DNA of 64,000 bases from CAVTQZ01 sp963737015 (GCA_963737015.1 CAVTQZ010000001.1:496001-560000), one strand, 5' to 3'; shown: positions 36,676-45,567, counted from the stretch's first letter. The notes: generated by a model not told the origin, from the sequence alone. Translations and numbers: made by a program.

Positions 36676-38472
36676 TCAGCCCGTCGCTGCCAGACACGCG
36701 CGCAGGCGGCGCAGGTGCATCCTCGTCGTCTCGACGTCACCGTCGGGTTCGAGAGCCTTCGTGGCGCAGCGGATCGCGTCGGCGTAGGGGGACGGGTCAC
36801 ATGACCATGCCCGCTCGTCTTGGTCACGCACCCTGCTGCGGGCCCACGAGCACCAAAGTTCCTCCCCCGGACGGGTGAGCGCGACATAGAGGAGGCGCTG
36901 TTCCTCGGCCAGCGCTTCGTCGGTGGTTGCGTACGCGATCGGGACGAGGCCGTCCTCCAGTCCCACCACCGCGACGGCGGGCCACTCGAGTCCCTTGGCC
37001 TTGTGGAAGGTGACGAGGTCGACTTTGTCGTCGCCGTTCATTGAAGGACCCTCACCCCGCGTCTCAGCGGCGAGCCACGACAAGAACGATTCGGCGGTCG
37101 CATTTGGATCTGAGGCCGCGTGTTCGTCGACCAGGTCCCACAATTCGTCTGGGACGAAGTTGCGCTTCGTGAACGCGTCGTCGGAAGCCGGCCTTGCCGC
37201 CAGAACTTCGGCAAGAGCGGCCCTCAGGGGCATGTCGGATGGCAGTGTTCGAATGACGCGCAAGGCATCTTTCGTGCCGTCCTCGACGTCGGCGGATGAG
37301 CGTGTCGACAGGCGGAACGGGATCCCACTTCGCCTGAGCACCTCGGCGACAGGTTGCAGGCGCGCATTCGTGCGGGCGAGCACCGCTAGCTGCGACCAGC
37401 TGCGCCCCGGGCGATGGGCGCATCTCAGCCATCTCGCGACGGCCAACGCCTCGGCATGGTCCGACTCGAATCCCGCTACCTGAGGGACGGGTCCATGACT
37501 GTGCGAAGAGGGGATGACCTCGTCCGCCGAGGATGCTGTCGTCGCTTCGTTCCGACGGAGAACGGCCCTCGCCGTTTGGACGATTTCGGAAGTCGACCGG
37601 AGGTTCTCACCCAGGCGTAGAACGGTTGTGTCAGGCAGCTCTTCGCCCAGTCGATCGAGCAGGGTGGGGTCGGCGCCGTTCCATCCATAGACCGCCTGTA
37701 GCGAGTCACCAACGACGAAGAGATCCTTCCTGTCACCGAGCCAAGCCCGAAGGAGTCTCCATTGGGCCGGGTTCAGGTCCTGGAACTCGTCCACGAAGAG
37801 GTGGCGTACGCGCCACTGCTGGGCCGCTGCCGCGCGATCGTCGGTTTCGAGTAACCGTGTGCACTGGTCCACCAGATCGTCGAGGTCGATGACGCCCCGC
37901 CTGCGCTTCTCTTCGGCGAACTGCCCGTAGACCTCCGCTACCCGGTCGGCGCCGAGTGCGCTCTTCCTTCCGGCCGGCCGAGCAACCTCCGGGTAGCGGT
38001 CCGGCGGAACGAGACGCGCACGGGCCCAGTGGATCTCTCCGGCCAGACCACTCACGAGCTCGCGCATCGAGACTTCCCGTGGCAGGCCACGCGGCCCGAG
38101 ATGGCGGTCGAGCAGCTCGCGCAGGATCCTGTCGGGGTCGTCGATGATCCTCGGAGGACGTCTACCGCGGTCCGACCAGTAGGTGCGGAGCTGCGCGAAC
38201 GCCTCGGCGTGGAAGGTCCCCGCCCTTACCCCGTCGGGGACACGCAGCCCGAAGAGCCGGGAGCGGACCTCGCTCGCGGCCTTGCGGGTGAAGGTCACCA
38301 CCAGGACATGCTCCGCGTCGGCGGATCCGTCGAGAACCCTCCGGGCCACCCTTCTCGTGAGGACCCGCGTCTTGCCAGAGCCGGCGCCGGCCACAACGCA
38401 GAGGGGTGCATCGTCGGACATGACCGCCGCTGCCTGGGCCGGCGTGAGCCCGTCGAGGAGCGAATCGATCAC
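36676..38472 (-). CDS. UvrD/Rep-family DNA helicase (superfamily 1)
   Basis: 598 residues, a compact 3-prime to 5-prime helicase. Motifs are in order: Q-motif LTPAQAAAV, Walker A VVAGAGSGKTRVLTRRV (about 28), Ia TFTRKAASEVRSRL, II LFVDEFQDLNPAQW (about 233), III VVGDSLQAVYGWNGAD, IV RLGENLRST, V DLVTFHKAKGLEW and VI LLYVALTRPGEELWCSW. Length and the short 2B region suit the actinobacterial UvrD2-like group, but it lacks an obvious HRDC tail, so the subclass is open. It likely acts in DNA repair. The GTG start at 38472 lies 6 nt after a minus-strand TACGTT hexamer. Confidence 0.93.
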   Translation of the reverse strand: MIDSLLDGLTPAQAAAVMSDDAPLCVVAGAGSGKTRVLTRRVARRVLDGSADAEHVLVVTFTRKAASEVRSRLFGLRVPDGVRAGTFHAEAFAQLRTYWSDRGRRPPRIIDDPDRILRELLDRHLGPRGLPREVSMRELVSGLAGEIHWARARLVPPDRYPEVARPAGRKSALGADRVAEVYGQFAEEKRRRGVIDLDDLVDQCTRLLETDDRAAAAQQWRVRHLFVDEFQDLNPAQWRLLRAWLGDRKDLFVVGDSLQAVYGWNGADPTLLDRLGEELPDTTVLRLGENLRSTSEIVQTARAVLRRNEATTASSADEVIPSSHSHGPVPQVAGFESDHAEALAVARWLRCAHRPGRSWSQLAVLARTNARLQPVAEVLRRSGIPFRLSTRSSADVEDGTKDALRVIRTLPSDMPLRAALAEVLAARPASDDAFTKRNFVPDELWDLVDEHAASDPNATAESFLSWLAAETRGEGPSMNGDDKVDLVTFHKAKGLEWPAVAVVGLEDGLVPIAYATTDEALAEEQRLLYVALTRPGEELWCSWARSRVRDQDERAWSCDPSPYADAIRCATKALEPDGDVETTRMHLRRLRACLAATG

Positions 38473-38478
38473 CCGCCG

Positions 38479-38484
38479 AACGTA
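38479..38484 (-). promoter_or_regulatory. -10-like TACGTT of the helicase gene
   Basis: On the minus strand TACGTT ends 6 nt before the GTG at 38472, the same geometry as the other leaderless-type promoters. The 197-bp region to 38669 otherwise holds no gene I can support. Confidence 0.35.
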
Positions 38485-38655
38485 CAGAGGGGTTGTGTCG
38501 CGGGGGTGGATGGTTCGATCCGTGCCGAGCAGTTGGCACGCGGCGCGTCGAAAGCACTATTCGTCACCATCTGGGTGCAAGGGGAGCCGAGTTTGCTGGG
38601 ACTATTCGCGTTCGGGCGGAAGAGGGTCGGCCCGGGAGCGAAACGGAGCGCCGGT

Positions 38656-38661
38656 TAGCCT
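38656..38661 (+). promoter_or_regulatory. -10-like TAGCCT before the hydrolase gene
   Basis: TAGCCT ends 8 nt before the GTG at 38670 and argues against the much longer open frame starting at 38493. Confidence 0.5.
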
Positions 38662-38669
38662 CCGATGTC

Positions 38670-39428
38670 GTGATCCGGTCACTTCCGGGTGGGCTGTTCG
38701 GTGAGACGTGGGGCGACGGGTCGCCGAAGGTGGTCGCGCTCCACGGATGGCGCAGGACTCACGCGGACTTCAGCGGGGCGCTCGGGCCCGGCGCCCCTGA
38801 CGGGATCTCGACAGTCGCCCCCGACCTGCCCGGGTTCGGGGCCACTCCGCCTCCTCCGGAGGCCTGGGGATCCGAGGAGTACGCCGCTGTGGTCGCCCAG
38901 GTCATCGCGTCCGGCGCTGCTGCGGGCTCCAAGGCGGTCGTCGTCGGCCACTCCCTCGGTGGGAGGGTGGCCGCGACGCTGGCGGCGGGTCACCCGAGTC
39001 TCGTGCAGGCGGTCGTTCTGACGGGAGCTCCTCTGGTTCGCCGGCTGGGCGGCGGGTCCAAGTCCCCCGTCGGGTTCCGCACGATCCGAACGCTCAACAG
39101 GCTCGGGCTGGTGGGGGAAGGACGACTGGAAAGCGCCCGCAGTCGTTACGGGTCAGCGGACTACCGAAGCGCCCATGGAGTCATGCGGGAGGTGCTCGTC
39201 CGCCTGGTCAACGAGACTTACGACGACGTCCTCGCCGCCATCGAGTGCCCCGTGGAGCTGGTATGGGGCGAGGACGACCGCGAAGTGCCGCCTTCGGTGG
39301 CAGAGGGGATAACGGCGAGGGTCCGCCACGCGAACCTGACGTTGTGCCCGGGGGTCGGTCATCTCCTTCCCCTCGAGCGGCCGGCAGAACTGAGAGCAGC
39401 GGTCGACCGTGCGATCGCGAACAGCTGA
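38670..39428 (+). CDS. alpha/beta hydrolase
   Basis: 252 residues with a complete alpha/beta-hydrolase triad: oxyanion VVALHGWRRTHADF, nucleophile VVVGHSLGGRVAATLA (Ser), acid WGEDDREVPPSVAEG (Asp) and base CPGVGHLLPLERP (His). Residues between strands 6 and 7 (RRLGGGSKSPVGFRTIRTL) would form a small cap. The substrate is unknown; the family includes esterases, lipases and C-C hydrolases. The GTG at 38670 (VIRSLPGGLFGETWGDG) is chosen because of the promoter hexamer just upstream. The MurF-like gene begins 6 bp after its stop and could be cotranscribed. Confidence 0.83.
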   Translation: MIRSLPGGLFGETWGDGSPKVVALHGWRRTHADFSGALGPGAPDGISTVAPDLPGFGATPPPPEAWGSEEYAAVVAQVIASGAAAGSKAVVVGHSLGGRVAATLAAGHPSLVQAVVLTGAPLVRRLGGGSKSPVGFRTIRTLNRLGLVGEGRLESARSRYGSADYRSAHGVMREVLVRLVNETYDDVLAAIECPVELVWGEDDREVPPSVAEGITARVRHANLTLCPGVGHLLPLERPAELRAAVDRAIANS

Positions 39429-39434
39429 TCACGT

Positions 39435-41066
39435 GTGGTCGACGCGGGCGCTATGAACGTCGGCGCAATGGTGGAGGCGATCGTCCAGCACGGGGGAACA
39501 CTGGGGTGGGCCGCCGCAGCTGCCGGCATCGCTGCGACGGGGCTGTCGGGACTGCGCTGGTTGCGGGTCGCACAGCGCGAGCACTACCTACACGACTCGG
39601 CTTCACGATTCGCGCTCAGGTGGTGGAACGCATCGGGTCTGAACCGTATCGGCGTCGTGATCGCCCTGGCCGGGCTCGTGCTCTCCGCCCGGTGGCCGGT
39701 CGCAGCATTCTCACCCGCGGCCGTGACTGCGGTCGGGCCTCTCGGGCTCGGTATCCGCGGAAGGACGTCCCCTCTTCGATGGACGCGCAGGCTCAGAACC
39801 CTCGCCGCCGTATGGGCGGTGTTTCAGATCGCCGTCGTGATGGCGGGCGTGTTCTCGGGGTTCGCCGCGCTCATATGCGCTGCGGGCGCCCTTCTGTGTC
39901 CGCCCGTCGTCGACGTGGCGTGCCTCGCGACCGCGCCCTTCGAGAGACACCTCGCCGACCGTCACGTGCGCCGTGCCCGTGAGCGGTTGAGGCGAGTCGG
40001 ACCGAAGGTCGTCGCGATCACCGGTTCATACGGCAAGACGAGCACGAAGGGGTATGTCACACATCTGCTGTCCGGATCGATGGCCGCGCTGTCGAGCCCG
40101 GCGAGCTTCAACAACCGAGCCGGCCTCGCCAGGGCGGTGGACGAGCATCTCGACGCTTCCACAGACGTCTTCGTGGCCGAGATGGGCACATACGCAAGAG
40201 GTGAGATCGCCGAGCTGTGCACATGGATCCCTCCGGATGTCGCGGTCATCACAGCGATAGGCCCGGTGCACCTAGAGCGCTTCGGCACCGAAGAGGAGAT
40301 AGTGGTGGCGAAGTCGGAGATCCTCGAGACCGCTGCGGTGTGCGTACTGGTCGTGGACGATCCGAGGCTCGCCGGGTTGGCGGACGAGCAGGAGAAAAGG
40401 GGAAAGCGAGTCTGGCGGGTCTCGGGCCGCTCCGAGACAGCGAGCGGGTCGAACGAACCCGACGTCCGCGTGCAGGAGGGCCAAGGCCGTCTCGTCGTCA
40501 CCGTGCGAGGTGAAGTGCTCAGCACGTCAGCGCCTTCCTCGGCTCGTCCGGGCAACGTTGCATGCGCGGTGGCGGTTGCCCTGGAGCTCGGTGTGACACC
40601 GGCGGAGGTCGAAAAACGGCTCGCTTCTTTGCCGACCGCGCCCCACCGCCTCGAGCCGCGCCCGTCGGCGGGCGGCTTCGCCGTCCTGGACGACACTTAC
40701 AACTCGAACCCCGCAGGAGCCGGCGCTGCCCTCGCCGCGCTCGCGGCCGCTGTGCCCGGCGAAAACCGCCGTGCCGTCGTCACACCGGGCATGGTCGAGA
40801 TGGGAGAGCGGCAAGCGGCGGAGAATGCCCGCTTTGCAGAGGAGGCCGCCGCCGTCGCCACCGATTTCCTCATCGTCGGTCGTACGAACCGGCGCGCTTT
40901 GCGCTCCGGCTACTCGAAGGCGATCGAGTCCATCGACGGCGCGCGCGGCGCCGGCGACGCGATCCTCGTCGACCACCGTCAGCAGGCGGTTGAATGGGTG
41001 AAGCGACATCTCGGGCCCGGCGACGCGGTCCTCTACGAGAACGACCTTCCCGACCACTACCCTTGA
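39435..41066 (+). CDS. membrane-anchored Mur ligase (MurF-like)
   Basis: 543 residues. The first ~175 hold several membrane helices (IVQHGGTLGWAAAAAGIAA, NRIGVVIALAGLVLSA, TLAAVWAVFQIAVVMAGVF, FAALICAAGALLCPPVV), followed by a Mur ligase. The ATP loop is VAITGSYGKTSTKGYV (about 195), with FNNRAGLARAV, FVAEMGTYARGEIAELC and the MurF-type VLDDTYNSNPAGAGAAL (about 415). MurF joins D-Ala-D-Ala to the UDP-MurNAc tripeptide, but normal MurF is soluble and sits in the dcw cluster. The next gene is a Ddl-like ligase, so the pair probably handles a D-Ala-D-Ala or related dipeptide at the membrane. Start choice among GTG 39435, ATG 39453 and ATG 39468 is open. Confidence 0.83.
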   Translation: MVDAGAMNVGAMVEAIVQHGGTLGWAAAAAGIAATGLSGLRWLRVAQREHYLHDSASRFALRWWNASGLNRIGVVIALAGLVLSARWPVAAFSPAAVTAVGPLGLGIRGRTSPLRWTRRLRTLAAVWAVFQIAVVMAGVFSGFAALICAAGALLCPPVVDVACLATAPFERHLADRHVRRARERLRRVGPKVVAITGSYGKTSTKGYVTHLLSGSMAALSSPASFNNRAGLARAVDEHLDASTDVFVAEMGTYARGEIAELCTWIPPDVAVITAIGPVHLERFGTEEEIVVAKSEILETAAVCVLVVDDPRLAGLADEQEKRGKRVWRVSGRSETASGSNEPDVRVQEGQGRLVVTVRGEVLSTSAPSSARPGNVACAVAVALELGVTPAEVEKRLASLPTAPHRLEPRPSAGGFAVLDDTYNSNPAGAGAALAALAAAVPGENRRAVVTPGMVEMGERQAAENARFAEEAAAVATDFLIVGRTNRRALRSGYSKAIESIDGARGAGDAILVDHRQQAVEWVKRHLGPGDAVLYENDLPDHYP

Positions 41067-41161
41067 AATGCGAGCCCTTGGCCCTCTCATGAGGCATTGT
41101 TGGCCCGGGTGTCTGTGAGAGACCAGCGCATGATGAAGAGAGCACGTCGGGAGAGATCGAA

Positions 41162-42292
41162 GTGAGCCCAGCGACGGCCTCCGCGGCCAAGCTCGCCGTT
41201 CTCTTCGGCGGTCCTTCCCCCGAGCACGACGTGAGCATCCTCACCGGACTTCAGGCCGCGCACGAACTGGTAAACGCCGGAAGGGATGTGACGGGCGTCT
41301 ACTGGTCCAAGAAGGGATCTTTCCACCGCGTGCCCGCATCACTCGAAGCCGCCCATTTCGTGGAGGGGTTGCCGAGGGAGGCGGAGGAGCTGCGGCTCCT
41401 AGCAGGAGACGGGGGGGGTTTCTCCACCTCCGGCTCGCGTCTCGGGCGGCCCCGTCCATTGGAGATCGACGTCGTCGTCAACTGCTGTCACGGCGGCCCC
41501 GGTGAGGACGGCTCGCTGCAGTCGGCTTTCGACCTCGCCGGAATCTCGTACACCGGTCCCTCCATGACAGGTGCCGCAATGGGCATGGACAAGCTTGCTT
41601 TCGTCGCAGTCGTGCAGTCGGTGGGTCTGCCGACGCTTCCGAGGGTGCTCCTCGAAGAGAGGGGAGCGGACTTGGACTTTGTGGGGCCCTACATCGTGAA
41701 GCCGCGCTACGGCGGGTCCTCCATCGGGGTGGAGGTGGTGGAAGACCTTCCTACGGCGAGAGCGAGGCTTCGAGCCAACACCCATCTGCGCGCGGGCGCC
41801 GTCGTAGAGCCCTACCGCCACGACCTCTTCGACCTCAACGTCGCTGTGCGCAGCTGGCCCGAGCTCTCGCTCTCTGCGATCGAGCGCCCGATCCGTTCTG
41901 CCTCACCGGGCGAGATCCTCGCCTACTCGGACAAGTACGTAGGGGCGGAGGGCATGGCAAGCGCCCCCCGCGAGCTTCCAGCAGCGTTGGCCGACGCCAC
42001 CGAGAAGTCTCTCCGCGACGCCGCGCACGAGGTGGCGCGACTCTGCTCGATCCGGGGCGTGGCGCGGATCGACTTTCTCTCCGACGGCGAAACCGCGTTC
42101 GTGAACGAGGTCAACACAGTCCCCGGATCCCTTGCACGCTACTTGTGGGTCGACCCGGCTCTTTCTTTCATCGAACTGCTCGAGGCGATGATCACGGAGG
42201 CGTTGGAACGTCCGACGGCGTTTTACAGCAGTGCGGGAGCTGACGGCTCGGTACTCCGCCAGGCCGGGAACATCGCCTCGAAGCTGGGATAG
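41162..42292 (+). CDS. D-alanine-D-alanine ligase family protein
   Basis: 376 residues of the ATP-grasp Ddl family. The N-terminal LAVLFGGPSPEHDVSILTGLQAA, the switch region VNCCHGGPGEDGSLQSAFDLAGISYTG, ATP-grasp YIVKPRYGGSSIGVEVV and the metal site VARIDFLSDGETAFVNEVNTVPGSLARYLW are intact. Ddl makes D-Ala-D-Ala for peptidoglycan. A Tyr-for-Phe or similar change in the dipeptide pocket could alter specificity, but I cannot judge that by eye. GGGAGAG precedes the GTG start. Being paired with a membrane MurF-like ligase suggests a dedicated second pathway or the only copies in this lineage. Confidence 0.88.
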   Translation: MSPATASAAKLAVLFGGPSPEHDVSILTGLQAAHELVNAGRDVTGVYWSKKGSFHRVPASLEAAHFVEGLPREAEELRLLAGDGGGFSTSGSRLGRPRPLEIDVVVNCCHGGPGEDGSLQSAFDLAGISYTGPSMTGAAMGMDKLAFVAVVQSVGLPTLPRVLLEERGADLDFVGPYIVKPRYGGSSIGVEVVEDLPTARARLRANTHLRAGAVVEPYRHDLFDLNVAVRSWPELSLSAIERPIRSASPGEILAYSDKYVGAEGMASAPRELPAALADATEKSLRDAAHEVARLCSIRGVARIDFLSDGETAFVNEVNTVPGSLARYLWVDPALSFIELLEAMITEALERPTAFYSSAGADGSVLRQAGNIASKLG

Positions 42293-42296
42293 CGAG

Positions 42297-42974
42297 ATGG
42301 CCCGATCGGCAAGACTGCTCGGCGAGCGCGAGGAGTTCGTGGCGGAGACCCGTCCCCACTGGTCCTACCTCGGTTGGCCCCTGTTGTCGGTCGGCGCCTC
42401 GGTCGCGCTCGCCGTAGTCGTCGTGATCGTGTTCTCCGGGGCCCCCGTCGAGGTGGCGTACCTGCTCGCGGCGCTGGTCGCCGTGACGACTCTTTGGTTG
42501 GTCGGCAGGTACATGCGACGCGCGAGTACAAGCCTCGTAGTGACGTCTTCGCGCGTCATTCGCCGCTCGGGGGTCTTCTCCCGCAGCAATCTCGAGATAC
42601 GCCTCGAAAGGATCAACGAGCTGTCGTGCCATCAGACGATCTTGGGCCGGCTCATCGGTTCGGGCGAGCTGATGATCGAGGTCGGAGGGCAAAGCGGCGT
42701 CGTGGTCCTCGAGCACGTCCCGCGTCCTACCGGGCTCCAGAACCTCATCTCCGAACAGGTGACCAACTGGCACCGCGGCGCTCGCCAGTTCGTCTACGAG
42801 ACCCCCGAGCTGTCCATGGACACGCCTCCGGCAGGGACCCGTTTGGCAGACGGGAGCGGCGCCGTGGGGGGTCCCGCCGAGCGTCTCGTGCAGCTCGACG
42901 AGCTGCGCAGGCGGGGGATCGTGTCGGCCTCGGAGTTCGAAAGCAAGAGACAGCAGTTACTTCGCGAGCTCTGA
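42297..42974 (+). CDS. PH-domain membrane protein with C-terminal SHOCT motif
   Basis: 225 residues. Two adjacent membrane helices (LGWPLLSVGASVALAVVVVIVF and VAYLLAALVAVTTLWLVG) are followed by a bacterial PH-like (YdbS/bPH2) domain: STSLVVTSSRVIRRSGVFSRSNLEIRLERINELSCHQTILGRLIGSGELMI. The last 35 residues (ERLVQLDELRRRGIVSASEFESKRQQLL) are a SHOCT motif, a short helical pair often at protein ends. The function of this architecture is unknown; a scaffold at the membrane is plausible. The ATG at 42297 is 4 nt after the Ddl stop, so it probably shares that operon. Confidence 0.85.
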   Translation: MARSARLLGEREEFVAETRPHWSYLGWPLLSVGASVALAVVVVIVFSGAPVEVAYLLAALVAVTTLWLVGRYMRRASTSLVVTSSRVIRRSGVFSRSNLEIRLERINELSCHQTILGRLIGSGELMIEVGGQSGVVVLEHVPRPTGLQNLISEQVTNWHRGARQFVYETPELSMDTPPAGTRLADGSGAVGGPAERLVQLDELRRRGIVSASEFESKRQQLLREL

Positions 42975-42980
42975 AGTCGG

Positions 42981-43721
42981 CTAACGAGAGTCGTTTTTCT
43001 TTTTGGGTCTACGGGCCGTAGGTGGCTTGCGTTTCGGGCGGCCAGTCGAGGGAAGCGCTTTCAGGCGTCTCGTGGTACCGGCTCTAGGGCGGTCCTCGGT
43101 GCGACCTTCTGTCACCATCGCCCGGTAGAAGAAGTCCATCAGGTCCTCGAAGAACGATTCGTCCACGGTCTGCGGATCGATCATCCTCATGATGCCGATC
43201 CCGCGCATCAAGGCCACGACGATCCGGGCGGCGTGCTCCGGTGATTCAGCGCCGACGATTCCTTGTCTCTCGCGCTCGGCCGCGATCAACTCGGCGACCG
43301 ACTCGAGATCCCGGCGTCGGAACGCTGCGAGCTTCCGGCGAGCCGTGGGGTTTCGCATCGCATAGAGGACGAACTCGAGATCGAGTGGGACCCAGGTTTC
43401 CCCCTCGGCCTCGTACTGCTCTCCCAAAAAGGCCGCGAAGTCGCCCAAATGGGTCTCCGGGGGTCCGACAGAGGAGTCGAGGATCGCTTGCAGAGTCTCC
43501 ATCTCGTGTTCGTAGCGGGACTCGAGAAGTGCGATGAACAGGTCGTCTTTGTTCTTGAAGTTGGAGTAGACAGCTCCCTTCGTGAACCCCGCCAGCGCGG
43601 CCACCTCGTCCAAGGTCGCGCCGTGAAACCCGCGGCGTGCGAATACCTGCTCGGCTGCTTTCAGCAGGTAGTCGCGGGTCTGCTGTCGCCTGCGTTCGGG
43701 GGTCAGGGGTTCGAAGGTCAT
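42981..43721 (-). CDS. TetR-family transcriptional regulator
   Basis: 246 residues. The N-terminal DNA-binding domain is classical: RRQQTRDYLLKAAEQVFARRGFHGATLDEVAALAGFTKGAVYSNFKNKDDLFIALLESR. The C-terminal ligand domain has no recognisable specificity, and the last 40 residues (RLKALPSTGRPKRKPPTARRPKKK) are a basic tail. It is divergent from an ABC exporter, so it most likely represses that operon and itself. An operator-like repeat lies in the shared region at 43750-43765. The ATG at 43721 (MTFEPLTPERRRQQ) is preferred; one eight codons upstream is possible. Confidence 0.9.
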   Translation of the reverse strand: MTFEPLTPERRRQQTRDYLLKAAEQVFARRGFHGATLDEVAALAGFTKGAVYSNFKNKDDLFIALLESRYEHEMETLQAILDSSVGPPETHLGDFAAFLGEQYEAEGETWVPLDLEFVLYAMRNPTARRKLAAFRRRDLESVAELIAAERERQGIVGAESPEHAARIVVALMRGIGIMRMIDPQTVDESFFEDLMDFFYRAMVTEGRTEDRPRAGTTRRLKALPSTGRPKRKPPTARRPKKKNDSR

Positions 43722-43726
43722 ATCAG

Positions 43727-43765
43727 TTGCGCAACCGACGAGCATAGTACATACTGACGAGTATG
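43727..43765 (+). promoter_or_regulatory. divergent promoter/operator of the TetR-ABC cassette
   Basis: TTGCGC (43727-43732, within the palindrome GTTGCGCAAC) and CATACT (43750-43755) are 17 bp apart, a good -35/-10 pair for the exporter. CATACT is also the left half of the inverted repeat CATACT-GACG-AGTATG (43750-43765), whose right half overlaps the ATG of the ABC gene. A TetR dimer here would block RNA polymerase directly. Confidence 0.6.
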
Positions 43766-44773
43766 AGAGGTGTGGCTGAGTATCCAGGGGATGTCGACAA
43801 CCGGGGCGGGGGCCGAGATGCCTGTCCCGCTGTCAGGACGAGCGGGCTCGTGCGCCGGTACGGCAGCAAGGTGGCGGTGGCAGGTGTGGATCTCGAGGTC
43901 GCCCGTGGCGAGGTCTACGGCTTCCTGGGACCGAACGGAGCGGGCAAGTCGACGCTGATCCGGGTTCTGTGCACGCTCCTGCGACCGAGCGCCGGCCGTG
44001 CCTGGGTGTGCGGGCACGACGTGGCCGACGAGACGCAGAAGGTCAGGGTCTCGATAGGCGTCGCCCTGCAGGAAGCCGCACTCGACGACCGCCAGAGCGG
44101 AAGGGAGCTGCTCGAGCTCCAAGGGCATCTCTACGGGCTTCGCACGTACGAGATCCGACGACGCGTCCACGAGGTGCTCGGTCTCGTGGACATCGGCGAA
44201 GCGATCGACCGGCGGATAGGGACCTACTCCGGTGGCATGAAACGACGGCTGGACCTGGCCGCCGCGCTGGTGCACAACCCCGAGGTCCTCTTCCTGGACG
44301 AACCGACCACGGGCCTGGACCCCGAGAGCAGGGAGAGGCTCTGGACGGAGGTGAAGAGGCTCAACCGCGAGCTCGGGATCACGATCTTTCTCACCACCCA
44401 GTACTTAGAAGAAGCAGACAGGCTCGCCGACCGCGTCGGCATCATCTCGTGCGGACGCCTGGTGGCGGAAGGTCCGCCGGAAGCTCTCAAACGCAACGTG
44501 GGCAGGGATCTCATCATCGCCGAGGTAGAAGGGACCGACGCTCACGCCCTCGACCGGATCAGGGGGCTCGAGCTCGTGGAGGGCGTATCGATGGACGCCG
44601 ACAGGATCGTCATCAGCAGCCCCAATGCGCCAGCGGCTCTGAGCCCGGTGGCGCTCGAGCTCGAAAAGAGCCGTCTCGCGGTGAAGAGCCTCACCTCGCG
44701 CTCGCCGACTCTCGACGACGTGTTCCTCGAGCTGACCGGTTCCCACATCGAACGCGTGGAGGTCGGCAGTTGA
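43763..44773 (+). CDS. ABC transporter ATP-binding protein (DrrA/ABC-2 type)
   Basis: 336 residues. Walker A GFLGPNGAGKSTLIRVLCT (about 56), Q-loop VALQEAALDD, signature YSGGMKRRLDLAAALVH (about 156), Walker B VLFLDEPTTGLDPES and switch His replaced by Gln in FLTTQYLEEADRLADR, as in drug-export ATPases of the DrrA type. The C-terminal ~80 residues (AEVEGTDAHALDRIRG to LDDVFLELTG) are the DrrA-specific extension. It pairs with the permease gene, which overlaps its stop, to form an ABC-2 exporter for a drug, lipid or glycolipid. The ATG at 43763 lies inside the operator, so the message is probably leaderless. Confidence 0.92.
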   Translation: MRGVAEYPGDVDNRGGGRDACPAVRTSGLVRRYGSKVAVAGVDLEVARGEVYGFLGPNGAGKSTLIRVLCTLLRPSAGRAWVCGHDVADETQKVRVSIGVALQEAALDDRQSGRELLELQGHLYGLRTYEIRRRVHEVLGLVDIGEAIDRRIGTYSGGMKRRLDLAAALVHNPEVLFLDEPTTGLDPESRERLWTEVKRLNRELGITIFLTTQYLEEADRLADRVGIISCGRLVAEGPPEALKRNVGRDLIIAEVEGTDAHALDRIRGLELVEGVSMDADRIVISSPNAPAALSPVALELEKSRLAVKSLTSRSPTLDDVFLELTGSHIERVEVGS

Positions 44774-45567
44774 GCTCGACCTCCACCGTCGTCACCGCCC
44801 GCGAGGCGGGGTTCGCTCGAGACCTGTTCAGCGTCGCCGGACGTGCCCTGCGTCAGATACCGCGCGAGCCGGCGTCGGTGTTGTCGGCTTTGTTCATTCC
44901 GGCGTTCTTCTACGCAGTGAACATCGGAGCCCTGGAGAATGTCGCCCGGTCGCTTGGAAGCTTCAGCTACAAGGCGTTCTTGCTGCCGATGGCGATCGCC
45001 TTCTCGGTGACGGGGATGTCGAGGGCGCAAGTGCTCGTCACCGACATCCAAAGTGGATATTTCGACCGGCTGTGCATCACTCCTGTGCGTCGAGTGGCCC
45101 TCCTGCTCGGGCTGATGGTCGCCGACGTCGTCGTGATCGTCGCCCTCTGTGTGCCCGTTCTCGCGATCGGGTTCGGCATCGGAGTACGTTTTGCGACCGG
45201 AGGCCCCGGAGTACTCACGTTTGTGGCGTTCTCCGCTCTCTGGGGCCTTGTGTTCACCGGTCTCCCTTACGCTGTCGCCCTGAAGACAGCGAGCCCGGCT
45301 GCAGTCAACGCCTCTTACATCTTGTTCTTCCCGCTCTTCTTTCTGAGCGACGCGGTGATGCCGAAGCAAGTTCTGACCGGGTGGTTCTCCACGGTCGCCA
45401 CCTACAACCCCATTACGTACCTGCTAGACGCCCTGAGGTCGCTCATCGTGCGTGGCTGGGAGCCCCACGTCCTGTTGGAGGGTGTTGGAGCGCTCGGAGG
45501 TATTGGACTTGCGAGCATGGCTCTCAGCCTTCTTGCACTTCGAGGCAGGCTCAACAAGGGAGCCTGA
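44770..45567 (+). CDS. ABC-2 type transporter permease
   Basis: 265 residues from a TTG start that overlaps the ATPase stop (TTGA, 44770-44773). Six membrane segments are visible, including ALFIPAFFYAVNIGAL, AFLLPMAIAFSVTGM, LMVADVVVIVALCVPVLAIGF, VLTFVAFSALWGLVF, ILFFPLFFLSDAVMP and LLEGVGALGGIGLASMALSLL. The family motif FLSDAVMPKQVLTGWFSTVATYNPITYLLDALR near residues 195-228 is well conserved in ABC-2 permeases. The longer open frame upstream is a shadow of the ATPase gene. Its end overlaps the convergent galK by 17 bp. The exported substrate is unknown. Confidence 0.9.
   Translation: MSSTSTVVTAREAGFARDLFSVAGRALRQIPREPASVLSALFIPAFFYAVNIGALENVARSLGSFSYKAFLLPMAIAFSVTGMSRAQVLVTDIQSGYFDRLCITPVRRVALLLGLMVADVVVIVALCVPVLAIGFGIGVRFATGGPGVLTFVAFSALWGLVFTGLPYAVALKTASPAAVNASYILFFPLFFLSDAVMPKQVLTGWFSTVATYNPITYLLDALRSLIVRGWEPHVLLEGVGALGGIGLASMALSLLALRGRLNKGA

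Noticed and set aside
38493..38669. Longer N-terminus of the second alpha/beta hydrolase
   Set aside because: The 59 extra residues have no fold-like pattern and would place a -10-like hexamer inside the gene; GTG 38670 fits the family start.
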